A stretch of 64,000 nucleotides of DNA from CBFGRV01 sp965651265 (GTDB taxonomy: Bacteria > Bacteroidota > Rhodothermia > Rhodothermales > VXPQ01), in assembly GCA_965651265.1 (NCBI GenBank), contig CBFGRV010000011.1, forward strand, positions 18,925 to 82,924, read 5' to 3'. A program made the translations under genes and the position numbers. The notes under the pieces are model-generated. The model did not search any database. It was given only the letters and a program-made list of their open reading frames with translations, and was not told the origin of the DNA. This document shows positions 26,365 through 34,561 of the stretch, one piece after another (within the stretch, counting starts at the first letter, position 1; every line of letters starts with the position of its first letter).

Positions 26365-27537
26365 ATGGCACTCGACGCGATCATTTTCGATCTGGATGGA
26401 ACGTTGGTCGACACGAACCGACTACACGCGAGGGCATGGAGCCTTGCGATGCAGCGGTTCGGATACCGCCTCGGCGAAGATCGCGTCCTTCAGGCTATCG
26501 GGATAGGCGGATCGATCATCGTTCCGACCCTCCTCGGAGAGCAGGCCGAGGCGGCTCACGGTGACGAGATGCGCAACGCCCACGACGAGATTTATGAGGA
26601 GTTGGTCGACGAGGAGGGTGCAAGCTGTTTGCCGGGAGTGCGCGAGGCATTCTCGGCGGCCGCTAAAAAAGGGCTGCGGACCGCCATCGCAACGGGATCG
26701 GCGATGGATAGCGTCGAAAAGATCGCCGAGGTCACGAACCTTGACCTCGAGCTTCCGGATGTAATCGTTACGGATGACGACGTAGAGGTCGGGAAGCCGG
26801 ACCCCGACGGTCTGCTCGCCGCCGCCCGTAAGTTGGGCCTCTCGCCGGCGCAGTGTGCGCTCGTCGGCGACACGCCGTACGATGTGCAGGCGGCGAATGC
26901 GGCCGGCGTCGTCACGTTTGGCGTCGAAACGGGAGCGCATGATCGCGATAGGCTGCTCGGTGAGGGAGCGCGTGCCGTGTACCGCGACGTGGGTGCCTTC
27001 GCACAGGATATCGACACGGCCCTGCGAGTGGCCTCTCCCGGAAAGCTTCATCTCACACACGAGGCGATGGAACAGCTGATGGATGACGCACTCGAGCAGG
27101 CGAGGAGGGCCCTTGACGCGAACGATCTCCCGGTCGGCGCCGTCCTCGCCCAGGGTGACGGCACCATCGTGGCGCGGGCACACAGCCGCACGGAATCATC
27201 CGGAAATTTCCTGCGGCATGCGGAGATGGAGGCCTTAGCGAACGCGATCGGGCGCGTGGAGCTGCGAAGGCGGGAGCTGATCCTCATCACCACACTGGAG
27301 CCCTGCATGATGTGCCTTGGTGCGGCCATGGATGCCCGAGTCGATACCATCATCTACGGCCTGAGTGCACCGAGCAACGGTGGGCCGCGCCGCTGCAAGC
27401 CCATGCAGAGCCCCGGCATGATCATGCCGCGAATCGTGGGAGGGGTCAGGCGTGAGGAGTGCCGCAGGCTCTTCGAGGAGTGGCAGGCGCGCCAGCCGAA
27501 CACACCCTTCGTGGAGGACCTGCTTGCTCGCGTTTAG
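26365..27537 (+). CDS. HAD-IA phosphatase fused to a nucleoside/base deaminase
   Basis: A 390-residue two-domain protein. Residues 1-220 are a HAD hydrolase: DLDGTLVDTN with Asp9 and Asp11, a helical cap, ATGSAMD, Lys144 in VGKPDPDG, and VGDTPYDVQAA with Asp169; it resembles phosphoglycolate phosphatase or beta-phosphoglucomutase. Residues 230-390 are a zinc deaminase: LPVGAVLAQGDGTIVARAHS, RHAEMEAL (His285, Glu287) and LEPCMMCLGAAMDAR (Cys314, Cys317), like guanine/cytosine deaminases or TadA. Both active sites look complete and the frame is continuous from one domain to the other. A joint role in clearing or salvaging a nucleotide is inferred; the substrates are unknown. Confidence 0.9.
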   Translation: MALDAIIFDLDGTLVDTNRLHARAWSLAMQRFGYRLGEDRVLQAIGIGGSIIVPTLLGEQAEAAHGDEMRNAHDEIYEELVDEEGASCLPGVREAFSAAAKKGLRTAIATGSAMDSVEKIAEVTNLDLELPDVIVTDDDVEVGKPDPDGLLAAARKLGLSPAQCALVGDTPYDVQAANAAGVVTFGVETGAHDRDRLLGEGARAVYRDVGAFAQDIDTALRVASPGKLHLTHEAMEQLMDDALEQARRALDANDLPVGAVLAQGDGTIVARAHSRTESSGNFLRHAEMEALANAIGRVELRRRELILITTLEPCMMCLGAAMDARVDTIIYGLSAPSNGGPRRCKPMQSPGMIMPRIVGGVRREECRRLFEEWQARQPNTPFVEDLLARV

Positions 27538-27564
27538 CCGCCTCTCGACCAGCTGCCCGGGTGC

Positions 27565-28458
27565 CTAGAAGGTGCCCAGGTGCATCTGAAGCGAAATATC
27601 CAGTGCGGTGACCGAGTGGGTAAGTGCGCCGCAGGATATGTAATCGACACCGGTGGCGGCGATGGCTCTAACGGTCTCCAGCGTGACGTTGCCGGAGGCC
27701 TCCGTCGCCAGGCGGCCCGCCACGAGCTCCACAGCCTCGCGAAGGACGGATACGTCGACCGTTCCGTCGGACAACACAGAGACCATGTTGTCCAGCAGGA
27801 TCATGTCGGCACCACCGTGGTCGACGACCGCCCGCACCTCATCGAGCGTGCGCGCCTCGACCTCGATCCGCAATTCACGTCCCTTCCGGTATTCGACGGC
27901 CGCCTTGAGCGCCGCTTCGATTCCCCCTGCAGCCGCAATGTGATTGTCCTTGATGAGAATCATGTCGTACAGCCCGACGCGATGATTCTCGCCGCCTCCC
28001 AGGAGAACGGCCCACTTGTCGAGGATTCGCAGAACGGGGGCCGTCTTCCGCGTGTCCAGAATCCGGGCCCCAGATCCCTCGACGGCCTCGACGAATCGGC
28101 GCGTGGCCGTGGCGATGCCGCTCATGCGCTGCATCACGTTGAGCACCAGGCGTTCTCCCATCAGCATGCTCCGGGCCGATCCGCGCATGACGCCGATCGT
28201 CGCTCCGTGCTGAACGGCCGCACCATCCTCCAGAGACCACTCGAGCCGAACGGACGAATCGATTCGGGCGAGGATGCGCTCGGCCACATAGCATCCGGCC
28301 ACCACCCCGGTGGCTTTCGCGACAAAGCGGGCGTCCGCCTGGACCTCCCGGCCGACGGTGGCTTCCGTCGTAACGTCTCCGGCGCCGACATCCTCGGCAA
28401 GCGCGCCCTCGATGATGGCGTCGATGCGCTGATCGGTTACGTAATGGGGGAGGGTCAC
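27565..28458 (-). CDS. nadC: Nicotinate-nucleotide pyrophosphorylase (carboxylating)
   Basis: Quinolinate phosphoribosyltransferase of de novo NAD synthesis, converting quinolinate and PRPP to nicotinate mononucleotide. It is 297 residues and begins with the family EDVGAGDVTTEATV. Also present are the GxxARSMLMGERLVLNVMQRMSGIAT block, LDTRKTAPVLRILDKWAVLLGGGENHRVGLYD, KDNHIAAAGGIEAALK, VEARTLDEVRA and a C-terminal YISCGALTHSVTALDISL. No nadA or nadB is in the window. It is last in the accA-thioesterase-nadC unit, 30 bases after the thioesterase. Confidence 0.97.
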   Translation of the reverse strand: MTLPHYVTDQRIDAIIEGALAEDVGAGDVTTEATVGREVQADARFVAKATGVVAGCYVAERILARIDSSVRLEWSLEDGAAVQHGATIGVMRGSARSMLMGERLVLNVMQRMSGIATATRRFVEAVEGSGARILDTRKTAPVLRILDKWAVLLGGGENHRVGLYDMILIKDNHIAAAGGIEAALKAAVEYRKGRELRIEVEARTLDEVRAVVDHGGADMILLDNMVSVLSDGTVDVSVLREAVELVAGRLATEASGNVTLETVRAIAATGVDYISCGALTHSVTALDISLQMHLGTF

Positions 28459-28488
28459 GAGATGGCGAGCGTGGATGACGGTCTTAAA

Positions 28489-28917
28489 TCAGCCGATAGC
28501 CTGGGTGCGCTCGAAAGCCTCCATAAAAAGGCGGCGGAAGCGCTCGGGTGCCCGAACGGGCCGCTGGCGCTCGCGATCCACAAAACACAGGGTTACGTGA
28601 CCCGAGGTGAGGACGCTCTCCTCGCCGTCTCGCCGGACCTCATAGTCGACCCGAACACGCATCGCCGGCGGCTCGTGAACCCGTGCGGCGATGGCCAACA
28701 CGTCATCGTAGTAGGCCGGTGCGTGATAGCGAATTTGCAAATCCACGACCGGCATGATGAGGCCTTCCTCCTCGATCTGTCTGTAAGGAAGTCCGAGCTC
28801 CCTTAGCATCTCCGTGCGCGCAACCTCGAAGTAATCCACGTAATGCGCGTGGTAGACGAGTCCCATCGGATCGACTTCGCGGTAACGTACGCGATGGCGA
28901 TGCACGTATTCGATCAT
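28489..28917 (-). CDS. Acyl-CoA thioesterase (YbgC/FadM, 4HBT hot-dog fold)
   Basis: A 142-residue single-domain hot-dog thioesterase. The active-site helix region RYREVDPMGLVYHAHYVDYF carries the conserved Asp of the 4-hydroxybenzoyl-CoA thioesterase group, followed by ARTEMLRELGLPY and the strands VVDLQIRYHAPAYYDDVLAI and SVLTSGHVTLCFVDRE. Substrates in this family range from short acyl-CoAs to ACP-linked lipids. Its ATG overlaps the accA TGA as ATGA, so its expression is tied to fatty-acid synthesis; acyl-chain hydrolysis in lipid metabolism is a reasonable inference. Confidence 0.9.
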   Translation of the reverse strand: MIEYVHRHRVRYREVDPMGLVYHAHYVDYFEVARTEMLRELGLPYRQIEEEGLIMPVVDLQIRYHAPAYYDDVLAIAARVHEPPAMRVRVDYEVRRDGEESVLTSGHVTLCFVDRERQRPVRAPERFRRLFMEAFERTQAIG

Positions 28918-29927
28918 TCCTCAACGGATGCCTTCTCGGCTACCCTGAAGGCGCCCATGCGATCGAATTTTTCGATGCGGGCATTGATGAGCTCTTCCGG
29001 CGAGAGATCCTGGAGCTCGTCCAGGGCTCTCACGATGGCTGCGCCGACGGCCTCGGCCGTAGCCGCTGCATCTCGATGCGCTCCTCCATCCGGCTCCTCG
29101 ATGATTTCGTCGATGATGTCCAGCTCGAGCAAGTCCCGAGCAGTGAGTTTAAGTGCCTGCGCGGCATCCTCCCGATAATCCCACGAGCGCCATAGAATCT
29201 GCGAGCAGCTCTCGGGCGAAATTACGGAATACCAGGAGTTCTCCAGCATCAGAATTCGATCGCCCACTCCAATTCCAAGCGCGCCTCCTGAGGCACCCTC
29301 CCCGATGACGATCACGATGACGGGCACCGGTAGGCGAGACATCTCGAGGAGATTGCGCGCAATGGCCTCGGCCTGGCCACGTTCCTCCGCCTCCATGCCC
29401 GGGTACGCGCCGGGCGTATCCAGGAGCGTGACGATGGGTTTGCGAAATTTGGCCGCCAGCCGCATGAGGCGCAGAGCCTTGCGATAGCCTTCCGGATTCG
29501 GCATTCCGAAGCGCCGATACTTGCGGCTCTTCGTGTCCCGCCCCTTCTGATGGCCCAGGATCATAATGGTTCGATCCCGCCCTCCGTATCGGCTTCCGAG
29601 GAAGCGCGCGAAACCACCTACGATGGCCGGATCGTCGGCATACGCGCGATCGCCGTGGAGCTCGACAAAGTTCTTGGTCAACGCGCCGATGTAGTCGAGC
29701 GTGTACGGGCGCAGAGGATGTCGAGCGATCTGCACCCTCTGCCAGCGGGTCAGATTCTGGTAGATGGACCGGCGAAGCTCGTCGACACGGGCTTCCAGCG
29801 CCGCGATTTCATTGGAAAGATCAATCGCGACATCTTCCGCATCGATGGCCCGCATTTCGTCGAGCTTCTGCTCCAGATCTACGAGCGGGCGTTCAAAATC
29901 GAGTAGATGCTGTTGGGATCGCGCCAT
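28914..29927 (-). CDS. accA: Acetyl-CoA carboxylase carboxyltransferase subunit alpha
   Basis: The alpha subunit of the carboxyltransferase that makes malonyl-CoA for fatty-acid synthesis. It is 337 residues. The helical N-terminus (LDFERPLVDLEQKLDEMRAI) is typical. The acyl-CoA-binding core includes VELHGDRAYADDPAIVGGFA, GHQKGRDTKSRKYRRFGMPN, FRKPIVTLLDTPGAYPGMEA, EEGxQAEAIARNLLEMSRL-like sequence and GEGASGGALGIGVGDRILML. The stop overlaps the thioesterase start. accD is not in the window. Confidence 0.97.
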   Translation of the reverse strand: MARSQQHLLDFERPLVDLEQKLDEMRAIDAEDVAIDLSNEIAALEARVDELRRSIYQNLTRWQRVQIARHPLRPYTLDYIGALTKNFVELHGDRAYADDPAIVGGFARFLGSRYGGRDRTIMILGHQKGRDTKSRKYRRFGMPNPEGYRKALRLMRLAAKFRKPIVTLLDTPGAYPGMEAEERGQAEAIARNLLEMSRLPVPVIVIVIGEGASGGALGIGVGDRILMLENSWYSVISPESCSQILWRSWDYREDAAQALKLTARDLLELDIIDEIIEEPDGGAHRDAAATAEAVGAAIVRALDELQDLSPEELINARIEKFDRMGAFRVAEKASVEE

Positions 29928-29971
29928 ATGGCAGCGCCGGCGGGCGAGGCCGGCATGTAAGTTCTGATGGG

Positions 29972-32260
29972 TCAGTCGCGGCGTTGTACGGGGATATCAT
30001 CTCGCAATCCATCGACGGGATCGATGCGATGACGGGCTCCGTCCAAATACTCGTTCGTACCCGCAAACCGACTACCCGAGGCTGGAGTTGCAGCTTCGTT
30101 AAGCGGAGCGCGGGACCGGGCTCGCAACAATCGGAGAGATCGCACGACTATGTCCCAATCTAACGATCCGGACTGATTCCGTACATAAAACCAATAGGCG
30201 GTCCCGATGTCGCCGTCGCTCCCTGGCTGGAGGTCCAGTACATCGGAGACAGGGAACACACCGGGCCGGAGCTGCCACTCAGCGGGTGGACGATAACGGC
30301 CGGTCGGATCATATCCGACGATGCTTCGCTCGCCGGTGAGCACGCGAGGCATCTGCCGCGTACGCTCCGCCAGCCTGCCGGGGAACGAATCACGCCCGGC
30401 GACGGCGGCAACCGCAACCACGAACGGATGCAAGACCAGGCCCACGGCTGCCAGGGCCACGTCGAATGCGCGCTCCGCTCCGTAGCTCCGAGTATCGACG
30501 AGCGCTGCGTCGGCCTTCAGGAGGTTGGCCATCGAAAGATCGTCGACAGAGGCTTTCCCGATGACGTGGTCGCGACCTTCCGCGAGAATGCGAAACTGAA
30601 CGTTCAGATCGCGCAACTGTTGAATCAGGCTGAAGATGGTCTGATTCGACAGTGCCGCGGACGCAAAGATGACATCCTGTACGTCACCCAGACGAACCAA
30701 GTCTCGCAACTGGTTGATGCCGCCCAGTAGATCGACGCCTCCATGTTCTGCTCGACCATTGCGGGCGGCCGGATCCGCTACAGCCACGTAGCCCGCGAGC
30801 GTAAAGGGTGGGGCAGGATGGCGGGCTAGCATTTGACGGAGGCGAACGGCTTCATCGAGGTGGCCGACGAGCACCGCCTTGTTGGAACGCGGGTCGCGGC
30901 GGCGGGTGCGGGCGGCGATCAAGCGGGCCACCGAAGCAAGTCCGGCCCCGACCGGAAACGTAAGTAGCACCACCATCCGCGAGAAGGCGATGTCCTTCAA
31001 GAAGAAGGAGAGCGCCGCTACCACGAGCAATCCGATGAATACACCAATCCACACGCTCCGGAGGCGGCGAGTGCGTCCGTACCCACCACTCAACCCAATC
31101 CCGGCTACGGCACCCAGACTGTACATCGTTGCCACTACGGCGAAGAAAAGCGGTGCTGGACGGGCATCGAGGGCGGCTGCGTGGACTATGGCGATGACGG
31201 ATGCGGAGGCATACACGAGAAGGAAGTCGATCACGGGCCATAACAGGCGGCGCGCTGCCTTGCCTGCCACAGACAGAGAGGCACGAAAAAGGATTCCGAG
31301 CCGCAGCATCGCCGACAGCAACCCCGGATACCGGTATTCGAAGTGCTTCTCCGTAAAGCGCATCATCGCCCCGTAAAAGAGGCGCACGTAACGAAGCTCA
31401 CCCTTCTTCGTGCTCTCTCCCTTGTAGTGGATGATTTGCGTTTCGGGCGTGTAGTAGATCTTCCAGCCGGCCTGCTGGATTCGGTAGCACCAGTCTAGAT
31501 CCTCGCCGTACATGAAGAAGTCTTCGTCGAGCAGGCCCGCGCCCGCCCCCGCGCCATCCGCCGATCGGTAAAGCGCGTCTTTACGCACGAGCATGCAGGA
31601 ACCGCTGAGTGCATCCACCTCCGCGACCTGGTCCTCCGGGAGGTAGGTCATGTTGTACCGGCCGAACCGCCGGCTCGAGGGGAAGAGCGAGGCGAGCCCG
31701 ACCAATCGATAGAAGGCGACCTCCGGCGTTGGGAAAGCTCTTCGGCTTTCTCGCGCGAAACGCCCGTCCGGATGCAGAATCTTGCAGCCCACGGCGCCCG
31801 CATCCGGATGCTCCTCCATGAAGCGAAGGAGGGTCTCCAGGGTGTCTTCCTGAACGATGGTGTCCGGATTCAGGATGAGCAGGTGATGGCCTCGCGCCTG
31901 GCGGATGGCCTGGTTGTTCGCACGGCTGAACCCCACGTTTCTCGTGTTCGCAATCAAGCGAACGTGCGGAAATTCCTCTCGAATCATGGTCACGCTCCCA
32001 TCCACGGAGCTGTTGTCGACCACGAAGACCTCCATGGAGAGGTGGCGCCCGGCCCGATCGACCGATCGCAGGGCCTGCTCAAGGAACTCCCGTACGTTGT
32101 AGTTGACGATGATCACCGACAGTTCGACCTCGCCGCCCTCCACGGGTAAGCTTGCAGAGGCCTGCGGCCTGGTAGAGGTGCTGCACATATCTGAAGAGTG
32201 ATCGAAATCGCCGAGCGAACCAATGGGTTGCGGCTCTAACAACGCGCCCGGCATGTTCAT
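29972..32260 (-). CDS. Family 2 glycosyltransferase fused to a degenerate polyprenyl sugar-transferase half
   Basis: A 762-residue membrane protein. From the chosen start, residues 45-275 are a WbbL-like GT-A domain (LSVIIVNYNVREFLEQALRS; LILNPDTIV; GSCMLVRKDAL; EDFFMYGEDLDWCYRI). Hydrophobic helices follow at 340-440, then a Rossmann-like region (AVLVGHLDEAVRLRQMLARH, 460-595). The C-terminal 125 residues mirror the WcaJ-type protein at 23811-25220 (RAFDVALAAVGLVLHPFVVA; VLTGERSIVGYDP; LRPGVFPVSDVL; YWFYVRNQSGSLDWDIVVRS) but lack the KFRSM and Asp-Glu catalytic block. It is probably a surface-polysaccharide glycosyltransferase. The start is ambiguous: ATGs at 32260, 32254 or 32188 all avoid the divergent MATE gene. 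Confidence 0.85.
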   Translation of the reverse strand: MNMPGALLEPQPIGSLGDFDHSSDMCSTSTRPQASASLPVEGGEVELSVIIVNYNVREFLEQALRSVDRAGRHLSMEVFVVDNSSVDGSVTMIREEFPHVRLIANTRNVGFSRANNQAIRQARGHHLLILNPDTIVQEDTLETLLRFMEEHPDAGAVGCKILHPDGRFARESRRAFPTPEVAFYRLVGLASLFPSSRRFGRYNMTYLPEDQVAEVDALSGSCMLVRKDALYRSADGAGAGAGLLDEDFFMYGEDLDWCYRIQQAGWKIYYTPETQIIHYKGESTKKGELRYVRLFYGAMMRFTEKHFEYRYPGLLSAMLRLGILFRASLSVAGKAARRLLWPVIDFLLVYASASVIAIVHAAALDARPAPLFFAVVATMYSLGAVAGIGLSGGYGRTRRLRSVWIGVFIGLLVVAALSFFLKDIAFSRMVVLLTFPVGAGLASVARLIAARTRRRDPRSNKAVLVGHLDEAVRLRQMLARHPAPPFTLAGYVAVADPAARNGRAEHGGVDLLGGINQLRDLVRLGDVQDVIFASAALSNQTIFSLIQQLRDLNVQFRILAEGRDHVIGKASVDDLSMANLLKADAALVDTRSYGAERAFDVALAAVGLVLHPFVVAVAAVAGRDSFPGRLAERTRQMPRVLTGERSIVGYDPTGRYRPPAEWQLRPGVFPVSDVLDLQPGSDGDIGTAYWFYVRNQSGSLDWDIVVRSLRLLRARSRAPLNEAATPASGSRFAGTNEYLDGARHRIDPVDGLRDDIPVQRRD

Positions 32261-32292
32261 GATTCTGTTTTGCCGGCGAGGACCCGAATCCA

Positions 32293-33678
32293 ATGTCGAT
32301 TGCGACAACCAACTTCTTGGGTGAGGCCCGAGCAACGCTGCGACTGGCGCTGCCCGTTGTGGCCGCCCAGTTGTCTCAGACGTCGATGGGCCTGGTAGAT
32401 ACGATCATGGTGGGACGCCTCGGCAAGGAGGCGCTCGCAGGGGTGGCGCTCGGGAATACCGTTTTCTTCTTTCTTCTCGTCGCCTCGATGGGAGTCGTCA
32501 TGGCCGTCGGGCCGATGGTGTCGCAGGCTTACGGTGCCGGCGAGCACGAGCCCATCGAGCGGAGCGTGCGACAGGGATTCTGGCTGGCCCTTTGCCTCGC
32601 CGTGCCGGCCATAATACTACTCTCGAACATCGCTCCGATACTCCTCTGGGCCGGGCAGCCTCCCTCAGCCGTAGCCGCCGCCCAGGGGTACCTCCGCGCA
32701 GCCGTCTGGGGCTTCCTTCCCTTTCTCTGGTACATGACCCTCCGCGTCTTCGTGGAGGGAATCTCGCGTCCCCTGCCTGTGACGGCCATCGCCGGTGTTG
32801 GCGTGTTCCTCAACATCTTCGCGAACTACACGCTGATGTTCGGGAAGTTTGGCTTTCCGGCCCTGGGCCTCGTGGGTACCGGGTATGCCACCGCGCTGAC
32901 CTACTGGTTCATGATGATCGGGCTGGCGACCTATTGCCGAACGGCCTCGCCCACGAGGAGATATCGAATATTCAGCACGGTGGGACGACCGGATCCTCAC
33001 TATTTCAAGGAAATCTTCCGCATCGGCTGGCCGATCGGTGTGTCCATCGGCATCGAGTCGGGGCTGTTCATGCTCACGGCACTTATGATCGGGTCGATCG
33101 GAACGACCGAGCTTGCCGCCCACCAGGTCGCGTTACAATGCGCGGCATTTACATTTATGGTCCCGCTGGGCGTGGGGATGGCGGCATCCGTACGGGTCGG
33201 CCAGGCCATAGGGCGAAGGGACCTGGAGGGTGCGCGCCGGGCGGGATTGGTGGCGATCGGACTGGCGACCCTGTTCATGACCGGGACCGCCACGCTGTTT
33301 TGGACGCTGCCGAGAGTCATCACCGGGTTCTTTCTTGACCTCTCGAATCCGGCGAATGACCTCGTGGCGGAGATGGCCGTGACGCTACTGGGGATTGCAG
33401 CCGCTTTCCAGATATTCGATGGCATTCAGGTCACGGCTGCCGGATCGCTTCGAGGACTGAAGGACACCCGAGTCCCGATGCTTATTGGCTTTGTCTCCTA
33501 TTGGATGATTGGCCTGGCGAGCGGCTACGCCATGGGATTCAGGATCGGCTGGGGCGCGGTCGGCCTCTGGTATGGACTCGTACTCGGGCTGATCGCGGCT
33601 TCTATATTGCTGACGCGACGCTTTGGGAAGATGACCTCGTCTCTGGAACGTGCTACCGCCGTTCAGGGCGTGGTATGA
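32293..33678 (+). CDS. MATE family efflux transporter
   Basis: A 461-residue inner-membrane exporter with about 12 hydrophobic helices in two six-helix halves. Signatures: LALPVVAAQLSQTSMGLVDT then IMVGRLGKEALAGVALGNT, a second-half counterpart (IGWPIGVSIGIESGLFMLTA; GTTELAAHQVALQCAAFTFM; VRVGQAIGRRD) and GIQVTAAGSLRGLKDTRVPM. Members use a Na+ or H+ gradient to expel cationic drugs or metabolites; NorM is the closest well-known type. The substrate is not predictable. It is divergent from the glycosyltransferase gene by about 32 bases. Confidence 0.95.
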   Translation: MSIATTNFLGEARATLRLALPVVAAQLSQTSMGLVDTIMVGRLGKEALAGVALGNTVFFFLLVASMGVVMAVGPMVSQAYGAGEHEPIERSVRQGFWLALCLAVPAIILLSNIAPILLWAGQPPSAVAAAQGYLRAAVWGFLPFLWYMTLRVFVEGISRPLPVTAIAGVGVFLNIFANYTLMFGKFGFPALGLVGTGYATALTYWFMMIGLATYCRTASPTRRYRIFSTVGRPDPHYFKEIFRIGWPIGVSIGIESGLFMLTALMIGSIGTTELAAHQVALQCAAFTFMVPLGVGMAASVRVGQAIGRRDLEGARRAGLVAIGLATLFMTGTATLFWTLPRVITGFFLDLSNPANDLVAEMAVTLLGIAAAFQIFDGIQVTAAGSLRGLKDTRVPMLIGFVSYWMIGLASGYAMGFRIGWGAVGLWYGLVLGLIAASILLTRRFGKMTSSLERATAVQGVV

Positions 33679-33796
33679 GTTGTCTGGGTCAGGCCATTTT
33701 ACCCTAAATTCAACCGAAGATCTCTCGGACGTTGTTCGGAAGCGTTACCTTCTTGGCGCTGAGGACAGCGCCGCACCATCGATCATGTGTGTCTGA

Positions 33797-34444
33797 ATGC
33801 CTCAAATATTTCCGAAGAAGGCCAACGTAATGCCCCTCCTCTCCCTGGCGGGATCCCTGGTTGGGGGCATCGTTCTCATTTTTGTAGTCTGGTATTACTT
33901 CTCTCCTGAATACACCGACGTCGGCTATGCGCCGGAGCAGCCGGTGCCGTACAGCCACCGATTGCACGTTGGCCAGCTCGGGATGGATTGTCAGTACTGC
34001 CACACGAATGTGCAGGTTAGCGCGGTAGCGAACATCCCTCCGACGCAGACCTGCATGAACTGTCACTCACAGATCCAGCGGGAGTCGATCAATCTCTATC
34101 CCGTGCGCGAAAGCTGGGCCACCGGGCATCCGGTAGAGTGGGTGAAGGTCACGTTCCTACCGGACTACGTGCATTTCAGCCATGCAGTCCACGTCAACAA
34201 TGGGGTGGGTTGCGAGACCTGTCACGGGCGGATCGACAGGATGGAGGTCGTCGAACAGGCCGAGCCCATGTCCATGGGATGGTGTCTGGATTGTCACCGG
34301 CAGCCGGAGCTTTACCTGCGGCCGAATGATCAGATCACCCAGATGGGATATACGCATCCGCCGGACTTCCTACAGCGAAACTTGCGCCGCATCGAGCAGG
34401 AGGGCATCCAGCCACCAACGGATTGCTCGGCATGCCACTATTAA
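33797..34444 (+). CDS. actA: Alternative complex III subunit ActA, pentaheme cytochrome c
   Basis: A 215-residue membrane-anchored cytochrome, first gene of the act operon. One transmembrane helix (about 13-34) is followed by a periplasmic domain with five CxxCH heme sites: CQYCH (65-69), CMNCH (86-90), CETCH (139-143), CLDCH (163-167) and CSACH (210-214). This is the count described for ActA of Rhodothermus marinus. ActA accepts electrons within the menaquinol:cytochrome c oxidoreductase. The start could also be the ATG at 33830 (residue 12), which would begin just before the helix. actB follows after 117 bases. Confidence 0.95.
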   Translation: MPQIFPKKANVMPLLSLAGSLVGGIVLIFVVWYYFSPEYTDVGYAPEQPVPYSHRLHVGQLGMDCQYCHTNVQVSAVANIPPTQTCMNCHSQIQRESINLYPVRESWATGHPVEWVKVTFLPDYVHFSHAVHVNNGVGCETCHGRIDRMEVVEQAEPMSMGWCLDCHRQPELYLRPNDQITQMGYTHPPDFLQRNLRRIEQEGIQPPTDCSACHY

Positions 34445-34561
34445 CGGTTGCTGGTTACTGGAGAAATTTGAATCCGTTGATTTTGAAGCTGAATGGGCTG
34501 AGGAAGCGGTTGGATGCGAAGAGCATGCAGCCATCGACCTGCGGCTTTTCACCGTACGATC

